DNA of 64,000 nt, taken from Asterella californica (lineage: Eukaryota; Streptophyta; Marchantiopsida; Marchantiales; Aytoniaceae). Shown here in pieces: positions 1-12,370 of this stretch (positions are counted from its first letter, which is position 1; each line of letters begins with the position of its first letter). The position numbers were made by a program, and so were the translations under genes. The notes under the pieces were generated by a model that worked only from the letters and a program-made list of their open reading frames with translations, had not been told where the DNA came from and ran no database searches. The stretch lies in NCBI GenBank assembly GCA_036924285.1, contig JAYKYS010000011.1:5022001-5086000 (forward strand), in the 5' to 3' direction.

Positions 1-1
1 G

Positions 2-3000
2 GACTTGTTGGAGGGCCAGATGACTGTGACCTTGAGAACCACGAAGAAGACGTCGGGATTGATGTTTCTACAAGCCAAGGTTGCTAACCGTGATGTTACT
101 TTTCTTGTGGACACAGGAGCGACTCACTCCTTCATAAGTCCGAAGTTGGTGAAGAAGTTGGGCTTGTCTACCTCCAAGGCAGACAAGCCTATTCAGGTGC
201 GCTTTGCCAAGGGCAAGACGTACCAAACTTCTGAAGTAGCCTTGGACGTACGATTTGTGTGTGGGAAGTTGGAGTTCACAGAGAACTTCACGGTGTGCGA
301 GATGGATGATATCCATGCGGTTTTGGGGAACACTTTCTTAGATAGGTTCGACGTGGAACTTAGACGGAGACCTTTGAGGTTGAATGTCAGAGTTAAAGGG
401 CGGAAGCTGGGAGTGAGGCTGATCCGGAAGGCGCGGAAGATTGATGACTTTGCGGTGAATTTGATCAAAGGCAAACAGATGGACTTCAACGACGGAGTCA
501 TGTGTTTGATGCGGGTTGCAGATTTGATGGCGGGTGACGGACAAGAGGAAACATTAGGAGACGCGACTAAACTTCCGGAGGTGCTTCGCGAAGTGATTAA
601 GGAGTTTGAGGATGTCTTGACGGACGAGTTACCTGCTGAGTTACCTCCAAGGCGGGTGGTGGATCACAAGATCGAGGTCTTGCCAGGATCAGAACCACCT
701 TCCAAAGCCCCTTATCGACTCAATCAGGTGGAACTCCTTGAGTTGAAAAGACAACTCGGCGAGCTATTAGCGCGGGGATATATTCGAACCAGCAAGTCAC
801 CTTATGGAGCCCCAGTTCTTTTTGCAAAGAAGAAGGATGGGAAGTTACGACTCTGCGTAGATTATCGTGCACTCAATAAGGTGACGGTGAAGAATAACTA
901 TCCCTTGCCAAGGATAGATGACCTCTTTGATAGGTTAGCGGGTGCGAAGTACTTCAGCAGGATAGACTTGAAGTCAGGATATTACCAGATCCGGATAGCT
1001 GACCCAGATGTTGAGAAGACCGCTTGTCGAACCAGTTACGGATCGTTTGAATTCGTGGTGATGCCATTTGGACTCTGCAACGTCCCTTCGACGTTCACTA
1101 CATTGATGAACACAATTTTTCGCGAGGAGATGGATGAGTTTGTCATCGTTTACATCGACGACATCTTGATCTATTCCAAAACCTTGGAGTCGCACGCGGA
1201 GCAGCTACGGGTGGTGTTGACGAAGCTGCGGGAGCATAAGCTGTTTGCCAACATTGACAAGAGTGAGTTCGGTTTGGAGCGCATTAACTTCTTGGGACAT
1301 GTAATTAGTGCAGAAGGAGTCGGTCCGGATATGCAGAAGGTGGATGCGATTGTGACTTGGGAGCCTCCGACTACAGTGAAGGGGATGCGGCGATTCTTAG
1401 GATTGGCGCAGTTCTACCGCAAGTATGTGAAGGGGTTTTCAAAGATCGCGAACCCGCTGACGGACTGGACGGGCAAAGACGCACAGGTAAGTTGGACCAA
1501 GGAGGTGGATGATGCGTTTCAGACGATCAAAGCTATTTTGTCAAAGGCGCCAGTATTGAAGCTGCCGGAGTTCGACAAACCATTCGAGGTGCACACGGAC
1601 GCGAGCGACTATGTGATTGGCGGAGTGTTGGTGCAGGATGGAAAACCTGTAGCGTACGAAAGCAAAAAGCTATCTGGGACAGAGAGTCGATGGCCGACTC
1701 ACGAGAAGGAACTGTTTGCGGTGGTTCATTGCTTGAGGAAATGGCGGCATTACTTGGGACTTCACAAGACCCAAGTGTATACTGATAACATCTCGCTCAA
1801 GTACTTTGAAACACAAGATCGGGTGACGCCAAAGCAACTACGGTGGCATGATACCTTGACGCTCATGAATGTGGAATTAATCCACAAAGCGGGAAAGGAC
1901 AATGTGGTTCCTGACGCCTTGAGTCGCAAGGAGGAATATCTTCCATCGTCAACACAGATTTTGCGAGCTATGTATCCTAAGGTGTCAGATTTGGAGAGGC
2001 GAATACGTGAAGGTTACATGGGTGATGACCAAGCGAAGGAGTACCTGGAACAACTCAAGCGAGGGGTGAAGTTGCAGAACATGCAGCTAAGACATGGTTT
2101 ACTCATGTTCAAACAAAGACGGGTTTATGTGGGACAAGGAAAACTTAGGACCAAGTTGTTAAAGGAATCTCACGATGTGCCCTTATCAGGCCATAAAGGA
2201 GAAAAGTCCACTTTAGCAGTAATCGCTAAAAAGTTTTATTGGCCCCACATGAAAGACGATGTTTCCCACTTTGTGAAAACATGCGTAACCTGTCAAGCGA
2301 ATCGCGTTTCTTATGAGAAGAAACAAGGATTGCTTCATCCTTTACCGATTCCAGCAAGACCTTGGGAAAGCATTAGCATGGACTTCATTACCTCTCTGCC
2401 TGACTCAAATGGATACAATGCAATTTTTGTGATAGTTGATCGGTTTAGCAAACTAGCGAAGTTTGCTCCGACCTTAGACACTGCAACAGCGTTCACGACT
2501 TCCCGGTTGTTCCTAGATACTTGGTGGCGTTCACATGGATTACCTCGGAGTATTATTTCAGATAGAGACTCTAAGTTCACAAGTGCCTTTTGGAAACACT
2601 TATTCCAAAAATTGGGGACTAAGTTAAAATTTAGTACCGCCTTTCATCCAGAAACAGATGGGCAAACGGAACGAGTTAACTCGGTTCTGAATCAATACTT
2701 GAGGAATTATGTGAGCGCGGACCAAAGTGATTGGGCGGAGTGGCTCAGTCTTGCGGAGTATTGCTACAATTCCACGAAGCATTCGGCAACCGGTGAATCG
2801 CCCTTCTTGCTGGCTTACGGACGTGAGCCAAAAGGGCCTCTTGACTTGACTCTTGCAGGGAGTTCTACATCGGCACGACCAAGAACAAGGCAAACATCAG
2901 CTGAAGAGTTGGTGGCGGCAATGCAGCGGCGCGAGGAGCAAGTTAAGAAGAACCTCGAGAAGGCGCAGCAACGGTACACGAAGCAGGTAAACAAACATCG

Positions 3001-3457
3001 GCGGCAAGTGAAGTTTCAAGTGGGCGAAGAAGTATGGTTAAGTGCGAAAAACTTCACACTTCCGAAGGATATATCGGCGAAGTTCTCATCAAAGTTCGCG
3101 GGACCTTTTGTCATTATCAAGAATCCGCACGAAGACGTCTATACCTTAGACCTTCCTCGCGAGTGGCAGTTGCATCCGACTTTCCATGTTTCCTTACTAA
3201 AGAAACACTTCAAGGATGATTTGCGACCGGAGCGCAAACAGGTTCTTAGGCCTCAACCTGATGTCGTGCAAGGCGAAGCAGAATATGAGGTGGAGTCCAT
3301 TTTGCGATCTCGACGCAAATCAAACCGGATGGAGTACTTGGTCAAATGGCGTGGTTACCATTTGAAGGAAGCAACTTGGGTGCCAGAGGAAGATCTCGCA
3401 CATGCGAGTGAAGTATTGGACCTGTTCAAACGGAGACAAGGACAACAAGGGCGTTAG
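2..3457 (+). CDS. pol: Ty3/Gypsy chromovirus Pol polyprotein (5' end outside window)
   Basis: The reading frame is open from the window edge to the stop at 3457 (about 1,150 residues visible), so gag and the true start lie upstream. Domains in order, counted from base 5: retropepsin with DTGA at about 36-39; reverse transcriptase from about 230, with the YIDD active site at 383-386; RNase H with HTDAS near 530 and a later YTDN; integrase H2C2 zinc motif near 725-765; integrase core with D near 792, D near 852 and E near 892; and a C-terminal chromodomain at about 1094-1140 containing the YLVKWRGY motif. All catalytic residues I looked for are present and there is no internal stop, so this copy is young. 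The chromodomain places it among chromoviruses, whose integration is steered towards marked chromatin (family knowledge). Its neighbours are a 0.7-kb 3' untranslated stretch, a polypurine tract and an LTR. Confidence 0.95.
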   Translation, partial: DLLEGQMTVTLRTTKKTSGLMFLQAKVANRDVTFLVDTGATHSFISPKLVKKLGLSTSKADKPIQVRFAKGKTYQTSEVALDVRFVCGKLEFTENFTVCEMDDIHAVLGNTFLDRFDVELRRRPLRLNVRVKGRKLGVRLIRKARKIDDFAVNLIKGKQMDFNDGVMCLMRVADLMAGDGQEETLGDATKLPEVLREVIKEFEDVLTDELPAELPPRRVVDHKIEVLPGSEPPSKAPYRLNQVELLELKRQLGELLARGYIRTSKSPYGAPVLFAKKKDGKLRLCVDYRALNKVTVKNNYPLPRIDDLFDRLAGAKYFSRIDLKSGYYQIRIADPDVEKTACRTSYGSFEFVVMPFGLCNVPSTFTTLMNTIFREEMDEFVIVYIDDILIYSKTLESHAEQLRVVLTKLREHKLFANIDKSEFGLERINFLGHVISAEGVGPDMQKVDAIVTWEPPTTVKGMRRFLGLAQFYRKYVKGFSKIANPLTDWTGKDAQVSWTKEVDDAFQTIKAILSKAPVLKLPEFDKPFEVHTDASDYVIGGVLVQDGKPVAYESKKLSGTESRWPTHEKELFAVVHCLRKWRHYLGLHKTQVYTDNISLKYFETQDRVTPKQLRWHDTLTLMNVELIHKAGKDNVVPDALSRKEEYLPSSTQILRAMYPKVSDLERRIREGYMGDDQAKEYLEQLKRGVKLQNMQLRHGLLMFKQRRVYVGQGKLRTKLLKESHDVPLSGHKGEKSTLAVIAKKFYWPHMKDDVSHFVKTCVTCQANRVSYEKKQGLLHPLPIPARPWESISMDFITSLPDSNGYNAIFVIVDRFSKLAKFAPTLDTATAFTTSRLFLDTWWRSHGLPRSIISDRDSKFTSAFWKHLFQKLGTKLKFSTAFHPETDGQTERVNSVLNQYLRNYVSADQSDWAEWLSLAEYCYNSTKHSATGESPFLLAYGREPKGPLDLTLAGSSTSARPRTRQTSAEELVAAMQRREEQVKKNLEKAQQRYTKQVNKHRRQVKFQVGEEVWLSAKNFTLPKDISAKFSSKFAGPFVIIKNPHEDVYTLDLPREWQLHPTFHVSLLKKHFKDDLRPERKQVLRPQPDVVQGEAEYEVESILRSRRKSNRMEYLVKWRGYHLKEATWVPEEDLAHASEVLDLFKRRQGQQGR

Positions 3458-4157
3458 CAAGATGAGGACATCTCCTTCCAGCGAGGGGTGAAGAAACGAC
3501 GGACCATACGAGTAGCAACTTGAGGCGATTTGGGCCGATGGACTTTATACTTTACTTGTGTTTGGAAATAAAGATTTTGTTTCTTGAAAAATTGTCTAAG
3601 TGTACTGGTAGTGCATGGCTATGACTAGTTCTGATCAGATGCCTAGGATGTTGTCAAGAGGAGGAACGAAGCACACTCAAAGGGAGCGAGCTAGTTTGGA
3701 TAAGCATCTAAATCAAGACTAAGTCTTGATGTCAAGACTTAGGTTTGCCGTAGCGTTGGCAAAGCAAGTATGAACTTTCATACTTGTCTTGGGGCTTGGG
3801 GTGATCTTGCTTTGTGGTTTTCTGCAAAGTAAACTTAGTCTCGCGTCTAAGTCAAATCAGATTGCGACCGGAAAGTGAGTTTCGGGGGACCTTGTAAGTA
3901 GGTGTGAATACTTATAGTTTACAAGTTAGAGTCTTAAGTAGAACGTTTAGAAGTTGTCAACTAGTTTTGTTTAGGGTAAGGCTTTTCCCGAGACTAGTTG
4001 GAATTTTCTAAGTGTTCTAGCGACAATTTAAGACTCAAGCCAAGAAGAGAATTGCGGGTTAGCTACCAGAACGTAATTCTGACGCCAAGAGGTTGGCTAC
4101 CCATTTTGAACTTGGTGTTAACTTAAAGGATCATTGTTGATGAGGGCATCAACCTCC
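3458..4157 (+). other. 3' untranslated stretch of the chromovirus
   Basis: About 0.7 kb lies between the pol stop and the polypurine tract. It has no long frame on either strand. I see short AT-rich tracts and repeated AAGTCTTGA/TCAAGACTTA-type inverted words around 3715-3750, but no recognisable gene. Confidence 0.6.
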
Positions 4158-4171
4158 AAAGTGGGGGTGAG
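4158..4171 (+). promoter_or_regulatory. Polypurine tract (plus-strand primer)
   Basis: A purine-rich run (AAAGTGGGGGTGAG) sits immediately before a TG-starting LTR, where Ty3/Gypsy elements prime plus-strand synthesis. The position relative to the pol stop and the LTR fits. Confidence 0.75.
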
Positions 4172-5200
4172 TGTCGCGCCCCTCATTCTCAAGATCGGGC
4201 GCAGACGCGAACAACAGAACCCTAGCGGACTTGCGCTAGGTTGGGAACGCTGCGAGTAGGACTTAACGGCGTGACCGAGAAGTCGGGATCAGATGAACCC
4301 TAAGTGGTTCTCTGAACCAAGGTTAGAACCTTGGGTTATGACATAAGGGCCTACCCCAAGAGGGCCCTAGACGAACGCTGACCTAAGGGGGCGAGTCTAA
4401 GAACGGGCTGAAACATGAGTCTCAGACATAGGTCTGAGACGTGGGACCGAGACGTGGGTCCGAGACGCAGACGAACCACAGGGTTCGACCCTGGGTCTGG
4501 ACCACAGGTTTTCGGAAAAACTGCTAAGTGTTGGAGCTCCAGGGACGTTTTAGGTCGTGGACGGAGCTCCACGTAAGATCTCGAGGCGAATGAGGTATCA
4601 TTGGAAAGGTCTCGTCGAGAGCTTTCCAGTGATATATAACACTCCTCGATCTGACCTCCGAGCTGGAAGTTATGGCCGAACCACAATCGGGTTGTGGTAT
4701 AATTTTCAGGGACCAAAGAGGAGGGCGGGGCCGCCGATCCCCAGAAGTATATATGAGGGGGGCTCGATGCCTGGGTGGGCCAGGACGAGTCACCCGACCC
4801 CAGGGTTCGGCGGGCGGACTCTGGGGGCATGAGGTGATGGCTGGGCCGGTTCCAAGGCACGTTCCGATCCAGACTTGGATGTCTGGACTTAGGAACGATG
4901 CAAGGGCTGGGGCAAGACTAGGGAACGAGTCGGCGGGTTAGACCACCGTTCGGGAGCCTAGACCCAGACGGACATCACGGGCGGTTGGGCCGCTAGGTGT
5001 GCTGGAGGCACCGTTTAGGACCCTGGACTTTATGGGAAGTCCGCCCCAAGTCATATTGTGACTTGCTCATGTTTGGGACCGACTTAGGCGGATCCAAGTC
5101 GGGAAGTAGGATTGCTGAGCTTGATGATTAGGGAGACGGTTCGGCTCCGGTCCGGACCAAACAGAACTAAGGTAAGTGGTGCATGGACGCTAACTTGTGA
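4172..5200 (+). repeat. 3' LTR of the chromovirus (right boundary uncertain)
   Basis: The LTR begins with TGTCGCGCC directly after the polypurine tract. It contains a TATA-like TATATAT at 4748-4754 and an inverted repeat whose 7-bp arms lie at 4602-4608 and 4622-4628. The matching 5' LTR is outside the window, so the right end cannot be fixed by comparison; 5200 is a guess and the LTR could run to about 5.5 kb. Confidence 0.6.
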
Positions 5201-6229
5201 TTGTGTTTGCAGGTTAGCGGTGTAAAGTTTGCGACCTACTGAGCTAGAGCTTCCGCTGGCGCAACAAGGCGGTAGGTGCGCGAAAGATAGGTGCAAGTAT
5301 TTATGGAATTGTTTAAGGTAGTAAGAGATGTTCTCGCACGTTCCTAGAGGAGTGGTAGGGCGACCCCATAGTACTAGGAGGAAGCTGTCGTTGTGATAGT
5401 GTTGGTCTATAGAGACGCGTATGGAGGCAGGTGATAGTTGTCTTGGGTGAGCTAGTAGAGCTACCACGTAGATACTTTTGGAGCTACTAGAGATGTGGAC
5501 ATCTAGTTAGTGACCTTAGGTATAAGTTATGACAGTTGGTGATCATATATTGTGCATGTGATCACCGAAGAGGAGTCGTGAGTCTGGGTGGGGTTAGATT
5601 TCTCGTTATGTGAATGTTTGAGTGCGGACGGTTATCGTTTGGACTTCTTGTGATTGGAACCCCTCCATATTCAGCTTCTTATTTGTGCGCTGCGTTTGCT
5701 TGTGTTGGGGCTTGATTTCCAGAGTGATTTCACTCCAGTGTGTTATCGGTAGTGAGGTTGGAGTTGAGGATCAATCAGACTACCTTTGTTTCTTTCACGA
5801 TGATGTTGGATTGACGGCCAACAGACCATGAGAGACTACTTGTGATGATGGCAAGTACAAGTTGTCCTTATCTTGATCGTCCTAGTAGAGAATAGGTGAG
5901 CTCAGTAGGAACGGGGTTAGGCAAGTTGTGATTAAGGTGGTGATGAGGATTTCAACATTCTGGTTGGAGAGTGTGTTCACAAGATTCTATCATCACAGAG
6001 TTCTCGAGAAGTTATGGTGAGGACTTCACGGACAATGAGTAGACACGGAGTGGTATGAGATATCGACTACCTACACCATTGCCGTCGGTTGTTCCATAAG
6101 GCGAGTCAGACGCAAACAGTGCATTTTTTGATGGTGAGTATAGTGTCGTCACACCGTTGTTGTGGGACATGGACGAGATCTATGAGATCATGAAAGAGCC
6201 TTGACGATACTCGGATACAGTGGGTACCA
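5201..6229. other. Junction region between chromovirus LTR and element A
   Basis: There is no convincing coding frame. I looked for a copy of element A's 3' LTR (starting TGTAGCACCC at about 23684) and for a tRNA-Met-type primer binding site and saw neither. The 5' LTR of element A is therefore truncated or too decayed to recognise here. Confidence 0.4.
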
Positions 6230-9200
6230 TTGAGCTGGATGACTTCATCCAGGAGTTTGATAGTTGGTGCGATCTGCAGCAGATGCGGAACTCACAACTG
6301 TTCAGACCTTTCATGACGTGGAAGGGTTTGTTCCAACACTTGGAGGGACCACCGATGGACGATTACCATGAGTTTAGGTAAGACTACAGCGTGGAGATTG
6401 AGTTGTAGAGACAACATTGATCTCCCAACTACATTTCTATCATTATTGATGCAGTTTCGAGAGACATAGCACCTACGAGTAATAGTGATACATCCACTAG
6501 TGACAGAGTATCTACTACCAACGGTGCCTCCACTAGTAGTGGAGCAGGTGGTAGTGTGAGCGGGATATCACCAAGGTTTAACCTTGTGGTTCAATCGTTC
6601 CAGCGTTTGAAGAAGAACTATCAAGGTGTGCGGATCGACAAGTCGAAGAGTCTGCAAAGTTCCAGCGGAAGACTAGAGAGCGCCTACGCAAGACGTTTAC
6701 TCACATGAGACGGTTAATCAATGTTACCCAAGGGGTGACTGAAGCACATGCAGTCCAATTCTGGTATGAGATACTAGACCGAGAGCTACGTAGGAGAGTC
6801 ATAGATGCGACTCTCCTTAGAGACACCGTTGTGATGTTGACAGTTGTCTTGGTCTAGCTGAGCGGATTGAGCTCAACGTGGTGGAGGAGAGGGTGGTGAC
6901 TGTTGGGTTCAGCAAGGAGGCACCACATGGAGCGACCACCTCTTCTCAAGGATCACAGACTACACAACAACGTGGTGGTGGTAAAGATCGTGCTGAACAG
7001 TCACGATCTAGGGATGTGTTGGAGGACTTGGTGGGTAGAAGCCCATGCCGTCCTTCTCTAGTCAACAGCAAGCGGGTCCTTGTTGGACGTGTGATAGTCC
7101 TCATCAGTAGAAGGATTGTCCACCAAGGAGAGGTGGTTATGAGACGTCTGAGACGTCTCAAGCGGTGCATAGGCAGTGTGAGCATTGAAAACGACCATGT
7201 CACAATAATGACCGTTGTTTTGATCTCCATCTCGAGCTACGACAAGAGAAGACTGACCGTGGAAGAGGTGGAGGAGCTCAAGGAGGTCGTGGTGGTCGAG
7301 CTCGAGATAGAGGTCCAACACCTGAGAGAGGACCAGTCTAATCTATCGTCCGCTACGACGTCAGATGTGAGTATGGCTGCTCGGATTGAGCAGTCAGAGT
7401 AGAGAATAGCTAGTATGGCTATGGCTCAACGGAGATCTAGTTCAGGAACAGAGGCTTCCACGTCTTATGGAGGAGAAGGAGTTGACTTTGACTTCATGAC
7501 TGATGTGGTATAGATTGAGGCATCTAGGATAGTGACTCGGGATGCAGTACGTGTCTTTGAACCACGAGGTGGTCAGTGGAGTTGGATCACAACACGGAGA
7601 GGCTTGTAGACATGTCAGACTTCCTCAGTCATTCACACTATTTGAGGCGTTGAGAACCACGTCTATGATTCCTAAACGATCTATCGATGGTGCAGTGGAG
7701 TTGGAAATATCGAGATACCGGAGTGATGATGATGTGCGTCAATCCTCGACATCTGTGGATGCGACGTCGAACCCGACGTTGAGGACGGCTACATCAGTTT
7801 TACGAGCCCCACTATTTTCAGCCACGGATATGAAGATATTGGGAGTCAGCTTGACTCTAGTGTTCCAGTTGGCGGCCACACTCAGTGAGAGCGAGGATGT
7901 AGTTACCTCTAGTGCTGAGGTGGTTCAGCGAGAGATGGTAGATGTGTCTAGAGAGTCGAGGATCAAGACAGCTACCAGTGGTACTTGACAAGCAGTGACT
8001 GCCAGGTTAGATGAGTTACCAACTAGGTCGACGATTGATCATGTTGGTTTGGCACCAGGTGTGATCTTGTTGGACAACAAAAGTGGCACCTTCAAGGAGG
8101 TGTATCAATCACAGAAAGTCTTGTTAAACTCTGGAGCCCAGCCGTTGATGTTGAGGAAGACGACATGTATTGATTTGGATCTGAGGAAGTCCGAGGTGGA
8201 GAGATGTTCATTCCAACTGCATACATCTCTAAGAGGATAAGGAGGTACAACTTTACACATGACACGCAAGATGCTGACGATGAGAGTTCGACTAGATCAT
8301 CCCACATATAGCTCTATAATGAAGACCAAAGCCATCGTTACGGCCGCGGAGTCTTATGATGTGTTGGTTGGAGGTGCTGTATTATATCTTATGAGACTAT
8401 TGGACAGAGACAACATCTTACAGACCATGTTAGCAGTCCGTTGAGAGACGAGTGAGCCGCTTATCAGTGCGGTTTTGTGCTAGAGTTGGCACAATGGAGT
8501 CTACACCAAAGACGATGGTATCCGTTGTAAGGTTTAGTTCGGTCATCACTTGGCCGGATGAATTGTTAGAGTATAATGTCCATGTAGAGGATACTCCGGT
8601 CTTTGAAGAGATGGAGGACATGCATAGCAGGACTATGGTAGCACCATCCGCCTTGGATGTTCCACTCTAGAGTTTGATTGGAGAGTTTCAGCAGTATGCT
8701 AATCGATTGGTGCAGCAAGTTTGGAGTCAAGTCTTTGTACCGTCAGTAGAGGTAGCTTTGTGACCTTTATCACCGATGGATAAGACTCTCATTGTATGAC
8801 AGTATCCAGAGGAGGGTGTGGGTGTGCTAGAGCTATTCGGAGAGATCAACACAAGTTTGGCTGCGCTATTGCAGACAGGCATTTACAGTGTGAGCGCGTA
8901 TTTCGCTGCTGAAGGCGCATGATCTCACATTTGTTGACATCATTCACTTGGTGATAGCCGGGTGGTCATGTCAAGGTCACACGCGTGATGAATTTACATG
9001 ATCACATGACTCGCGATCTAGTATATTTTGGGAGATATTTCGGATCTTACGACATCTCCAGATGCATCAGATAGATTCTCCAGCTTACATCTTGGAGAAA
9101 GTTCCTTTGTTGGGTGATGCTCGTACACATATGATGACGAGTGTGCACTAGATGTCCTAGGTCGGACCAGCAGTGTTGTTGGATGCAGCGAGAATGAGAT

Positions 9201-10505
9201 CTCGTGCACATCATCCGCGATTGTGATGGACGAACTTGTTACCGAGGGAGGTGCTCAAGTGCGCACACGATGCAGTGAGACGACTAGTGCACCTCACAAT
9301 TGATGACATCTTGGATGTAGGACGACGATCTCAAGTAGTGAGAGTCGTAGATAAGTCATCCATAACAGTGATGAACCTAGTGGGACGATCTAGACAACGT
9401 TGCCCACATTGATGAGCTTTCTAGCTTCACATGTTTACAGAGATGGAGGACTTGAGCTTGTGTAGGATGCTCAATAACAACAGTTGGTGGAGTCCAATGC
9501 AGATGAGAGAGAGTGAGCAATGGGTTTCTCTACAAGTATGACGGTAGTAGCTTCGATATCAGAGGCTTCACGTCGTCAGGTGTTGGATCAAGCAATGGAC
9601 TTGAACTGCTTGGATTGGATGAGCAACGTCAGATGCGACCGACGTGTATTACTGCTCAGACACTTCTGAGCTCTTTGTCTATCAGATCAAAGAAGGTAAA
9701 GACTGAGGGCGAGGCGTGTGGAGTTCGTCATCCTTGGACATCATGAGATGTCGTAGGAGTGTGGAGCTTGAAGCTAGGACCGTAGAAGTTCTTCGCACAG
9801 TGGAGGTAGAGGTTGTTGGTAGAGAGCAGAAAGAAACTGCTCCAGAGGCTACAAGATAGCAGTCAACGACTTCGTCTTCTACCTCTAGCATGGTGACAGA
9901 GGATACTTGGGAGCCGGAGATTGGATCTAAGCTTATAAGAGAAGAGAGACAAAGCGTTCAGAGATTCCTGAAGAGCTAGAGGAATTGTTTTACCTTTAGT
10001 ATGAAGGATTTGGGTACCTTGAAGAAACCAGGTATACGGATCGACTTGGTCAAACACGTCAATCTTTCGATGTCCTTATAAATACAATGACATGGAGAGA
10101 ATCTTGATCCATAGTAGGACTCAAGACTTGTTGGAGGTTGGGTTGGTGGAGTTGCCGTATGGAGAGTATGCATCTATCACAGTTATGCCAACAAAGAAGG
10201 ATATGTATGACAACTACATGGATAGACGGATGTGTGGAGACTATGGTCCTATGAATCGATAGACGAAGTCCGATAAGTATGTCATGCTGACACTTGAGGA
10301 GATCTTTGATGCAGTTGGGCATGTGAAGATCTTCAGTACTGCAGGACCTTTGAGCAAGATATCATCAGTTACCGGTGAGAGAAGAAGATAAGTCCAAGAC
10401 AACATTCTGAGGAGTAGATTCTCACGGCAAAGATTGTTTGTATCAATGGCGGTTCTTATCATTTGGGTTGAAGAATGCCCCTGCTGAGTTCCAGAGATGA
10501 TGGAC
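6230..10505 (+). pseudogene. Element A, left part: decayed Ty3-type gag, protease and N-terminal reverse transcriptase
   Basis: Translation in shifting frames gives gag-like sequence from about 6230, a retropepsin-like segment at about 8100-8440, and reverse transcriptase fragments at about 10,040-10,500. The protease active-site core reads NSGAQ at about 8130 where DSGAQ would be expected, so the catalytic Asp is lost. The RT carries a CGDYGPMNR block, an EEIFDAVGH block and, in another frame, FGLKNAPAEFQR. Many in-frame stops and frameshifts show that it is dead. The frame breaks off in RT at about 10505, where the sequence jumps into minus-strand element B. The rest of RT appears at 21157, after B. 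Confidence 0.8.
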
Positions 10506-10506
10506 A
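9627..10506 (+). repeat. Direct repeat, copy 1 (element A segment)
   Basis: By eye this roughly 0.88-kb segment matches 20283-21160 at about 97-98%, apart from a few substitutions and a short insertion. Both copies share the same stop codons and frameshifts, so the duplication happened after the element had decayed. Confidence 0.85.
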
Positions 10507-10523
10507 TGATCCGGGCATGACAT
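10507..10523. other. Filler at the A/B junction
   Basis: About 17 bases match neither element A nor the aligned part of element B. The 8-mer ACATGATC occurs at 10504-10511 and again at 10520-10527, bracketing the junction. Such a local repeat is typical of template slippage or end joining. Confidence 0.5.
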
Positions 10524-12370
10524 GATCTTGGCATTGAGTACTCTCTCTTCTAGTACTCCTTTCAGATCAGTAGCAGCTTCAATATCAGACTGAAGTTTGT
10601 ATGAAGGAGATTTACCTTTCTCCTTACCTCTGCTCTTCTCTGACTTCTCAGGAGTAGAGGATATGACCTCTTCCATAGTCTCCTCTGGTAGAGACATAAT
10701 CTCCGGTCTGAACTTTTCTCGTCTTGTTTGCCTCTTGAGAGCTGTTCTCTCTTCGCTAGGGCCTGCTTCATCTCGTTTGCGCTTCTCCTCCATGAGAGCT
10801 TCATGTTGACTCTTCGCCAAATAAGCATGTACAGACATTGTATCCACGGGATCATCTCATCCAGTAGCACCTCTGATTGCCGTGGCTGTTTTGAGCAACT
10901 CCTCCCTTGCCATTTTCCCCCGTTTGTTCGTGCTTACCGCGTGACTCCACATATCAAGAGTATCTCCATGCTTCTTAGAAGCACTTCTTTCTCGTACTAC
11001 CTCAACTCCATAAGTAGCAGCTTCTACCGACGCAGTAGCATGTTGAGATAGATACTCCTCCAGTACTTGCTTCATTCCTCCTTTCCCGAAGTTGGTTCTA
11101 AGAATCTCTCCATTATCTTTCAAAACAATCTTTCATTCCTTCCAATAGACTACTCCATCTCGTAGAGTTTTGACAAAATCACCACACTCTCTTTGAGCAT
11201 GATCAAAACTATCACACCAAATGCATCTTTGTACATAATCTTACTTAGGAGCAAGTTTGGTATCATGTGCTCCTCCCTTCTCTTCCAACCTTGCTAACTT
11301 GATCTGCAAGTCCCTCATCCCTTTTACCAACTCTTCCATAGCACCTCTTTGCGGTACAACTTTTGGGACAGGAATAGTAGGAAGTGGAACTTGAGGTACA
11401 TGCACAATAGGTGCTTGCACATTGGGTACCATTGGTTGCCTACGAGGTACTATGATCGGTGGTGGTCTCTCTTCTTGTCTTACCACCACCTTCCCTCCGG
11501 TACTCTCGTTTGGCAAGTACACTCACTGCTTCAGAGACTTTTCTCCAGTCAGTTGTGAGTCCGTTGTCTTCCATCCTATCTTCCAGAAGCAGCTCTAACT
11601 CCTTTTGTAATTCATTGTTAGCTGCTTGTAGAAACAACTCCACCTTGTCGTTCTCCAATGTGAGCTTCTCCATCCGAGACAACTGAAAGAATTGTCTCTC
11701 AACACCCGAAATAGCTCTGTGGCAACAAGCCTTTTGTTGGGTTTGTTTATCCACTCCATGAATGACTTCTTAGTCACTCGGTCTGCATCCTCTAAAGAAT
11801 ACTCTTCTTTGAGCTGAAGAGTAAATCCTTCCCATGTCGCACCATGAGATCGGATGATGTCCTTCACATGCTCTCGTAGCTCAAGTACGACAGCAAGCTC
11901 AAATGTATTCACCATCTCTCTTTCTGGCACCTTACTCAACTCCATCTCTCGGGAATAGTACTTTAGGTACTTGGATATGTTCTTCCCGTCAAACTGATCT
12001 AGCAACCCCACAACAGATTGTAAGGCTTTGGTAGCCATTGCTTCTTTCCGTTCAGTGGCTTGCTGTTGTTGCATTACCAACGCGAATGCCTCAAGCAATC
12101 GCATATCAGATCGTGAAAGCTTGGTCACCTTTGGAGCCTCTCCAGATGTAGAAGCCTCATCTATGTAATGACCCAACCCTTCAACGTCCATGGTGGCAAA
12201 ACCACGCACGTACCTCTCACCCCAGACTTTCACGTCAAGTTCACCAGCTATCGTATAACGTGTTTTTCTGTCTAGGAATACACTGGGTATATCGCTGTGC
12301 AGAGGTATGTTGATTGACAAGGTTGGATCTAGATCTGGATGTTTCCACTCAAATGTTTCACTATCTACTC
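10524..12370 (-). pseudogene. Element B gag, truncated second copy
   Basis: On the minus strand this encodes gag-like sequence from 12,370 downwards. A conserved N-terminal part contains a QQQQAT stretch and a helical middle. A proline-rich linker (PPPIIVPRRQP) follows, and then a CCHC zinc-knuckle region. It matches 16,160-18,001 very closely. It differs by a frameshift near 11,700, where the frame passes from the ELFR region into nonsense, and by loss of everything past the VLNAKI motif at about 10,524, where element A begins. Unlike the other copy it retains a Trp codon (GCGACATGGGAAGG, about 11,842) that is a stop there. Confidence 0.75.

Noticed and set aside
4351..4941. Overlapping frames in the chromovirus LTR
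   Set aside because: They lie in U3/R on both strands, have no family features, and are typical of GC-rich LTRs.
6878..8670. Plus-strand frames at 6878-7402, 7542-7988 and 8452-8670 as separate genes
   Set aside because: They are pieces of the decayed gag and protease of element A between stops, not independent genes.
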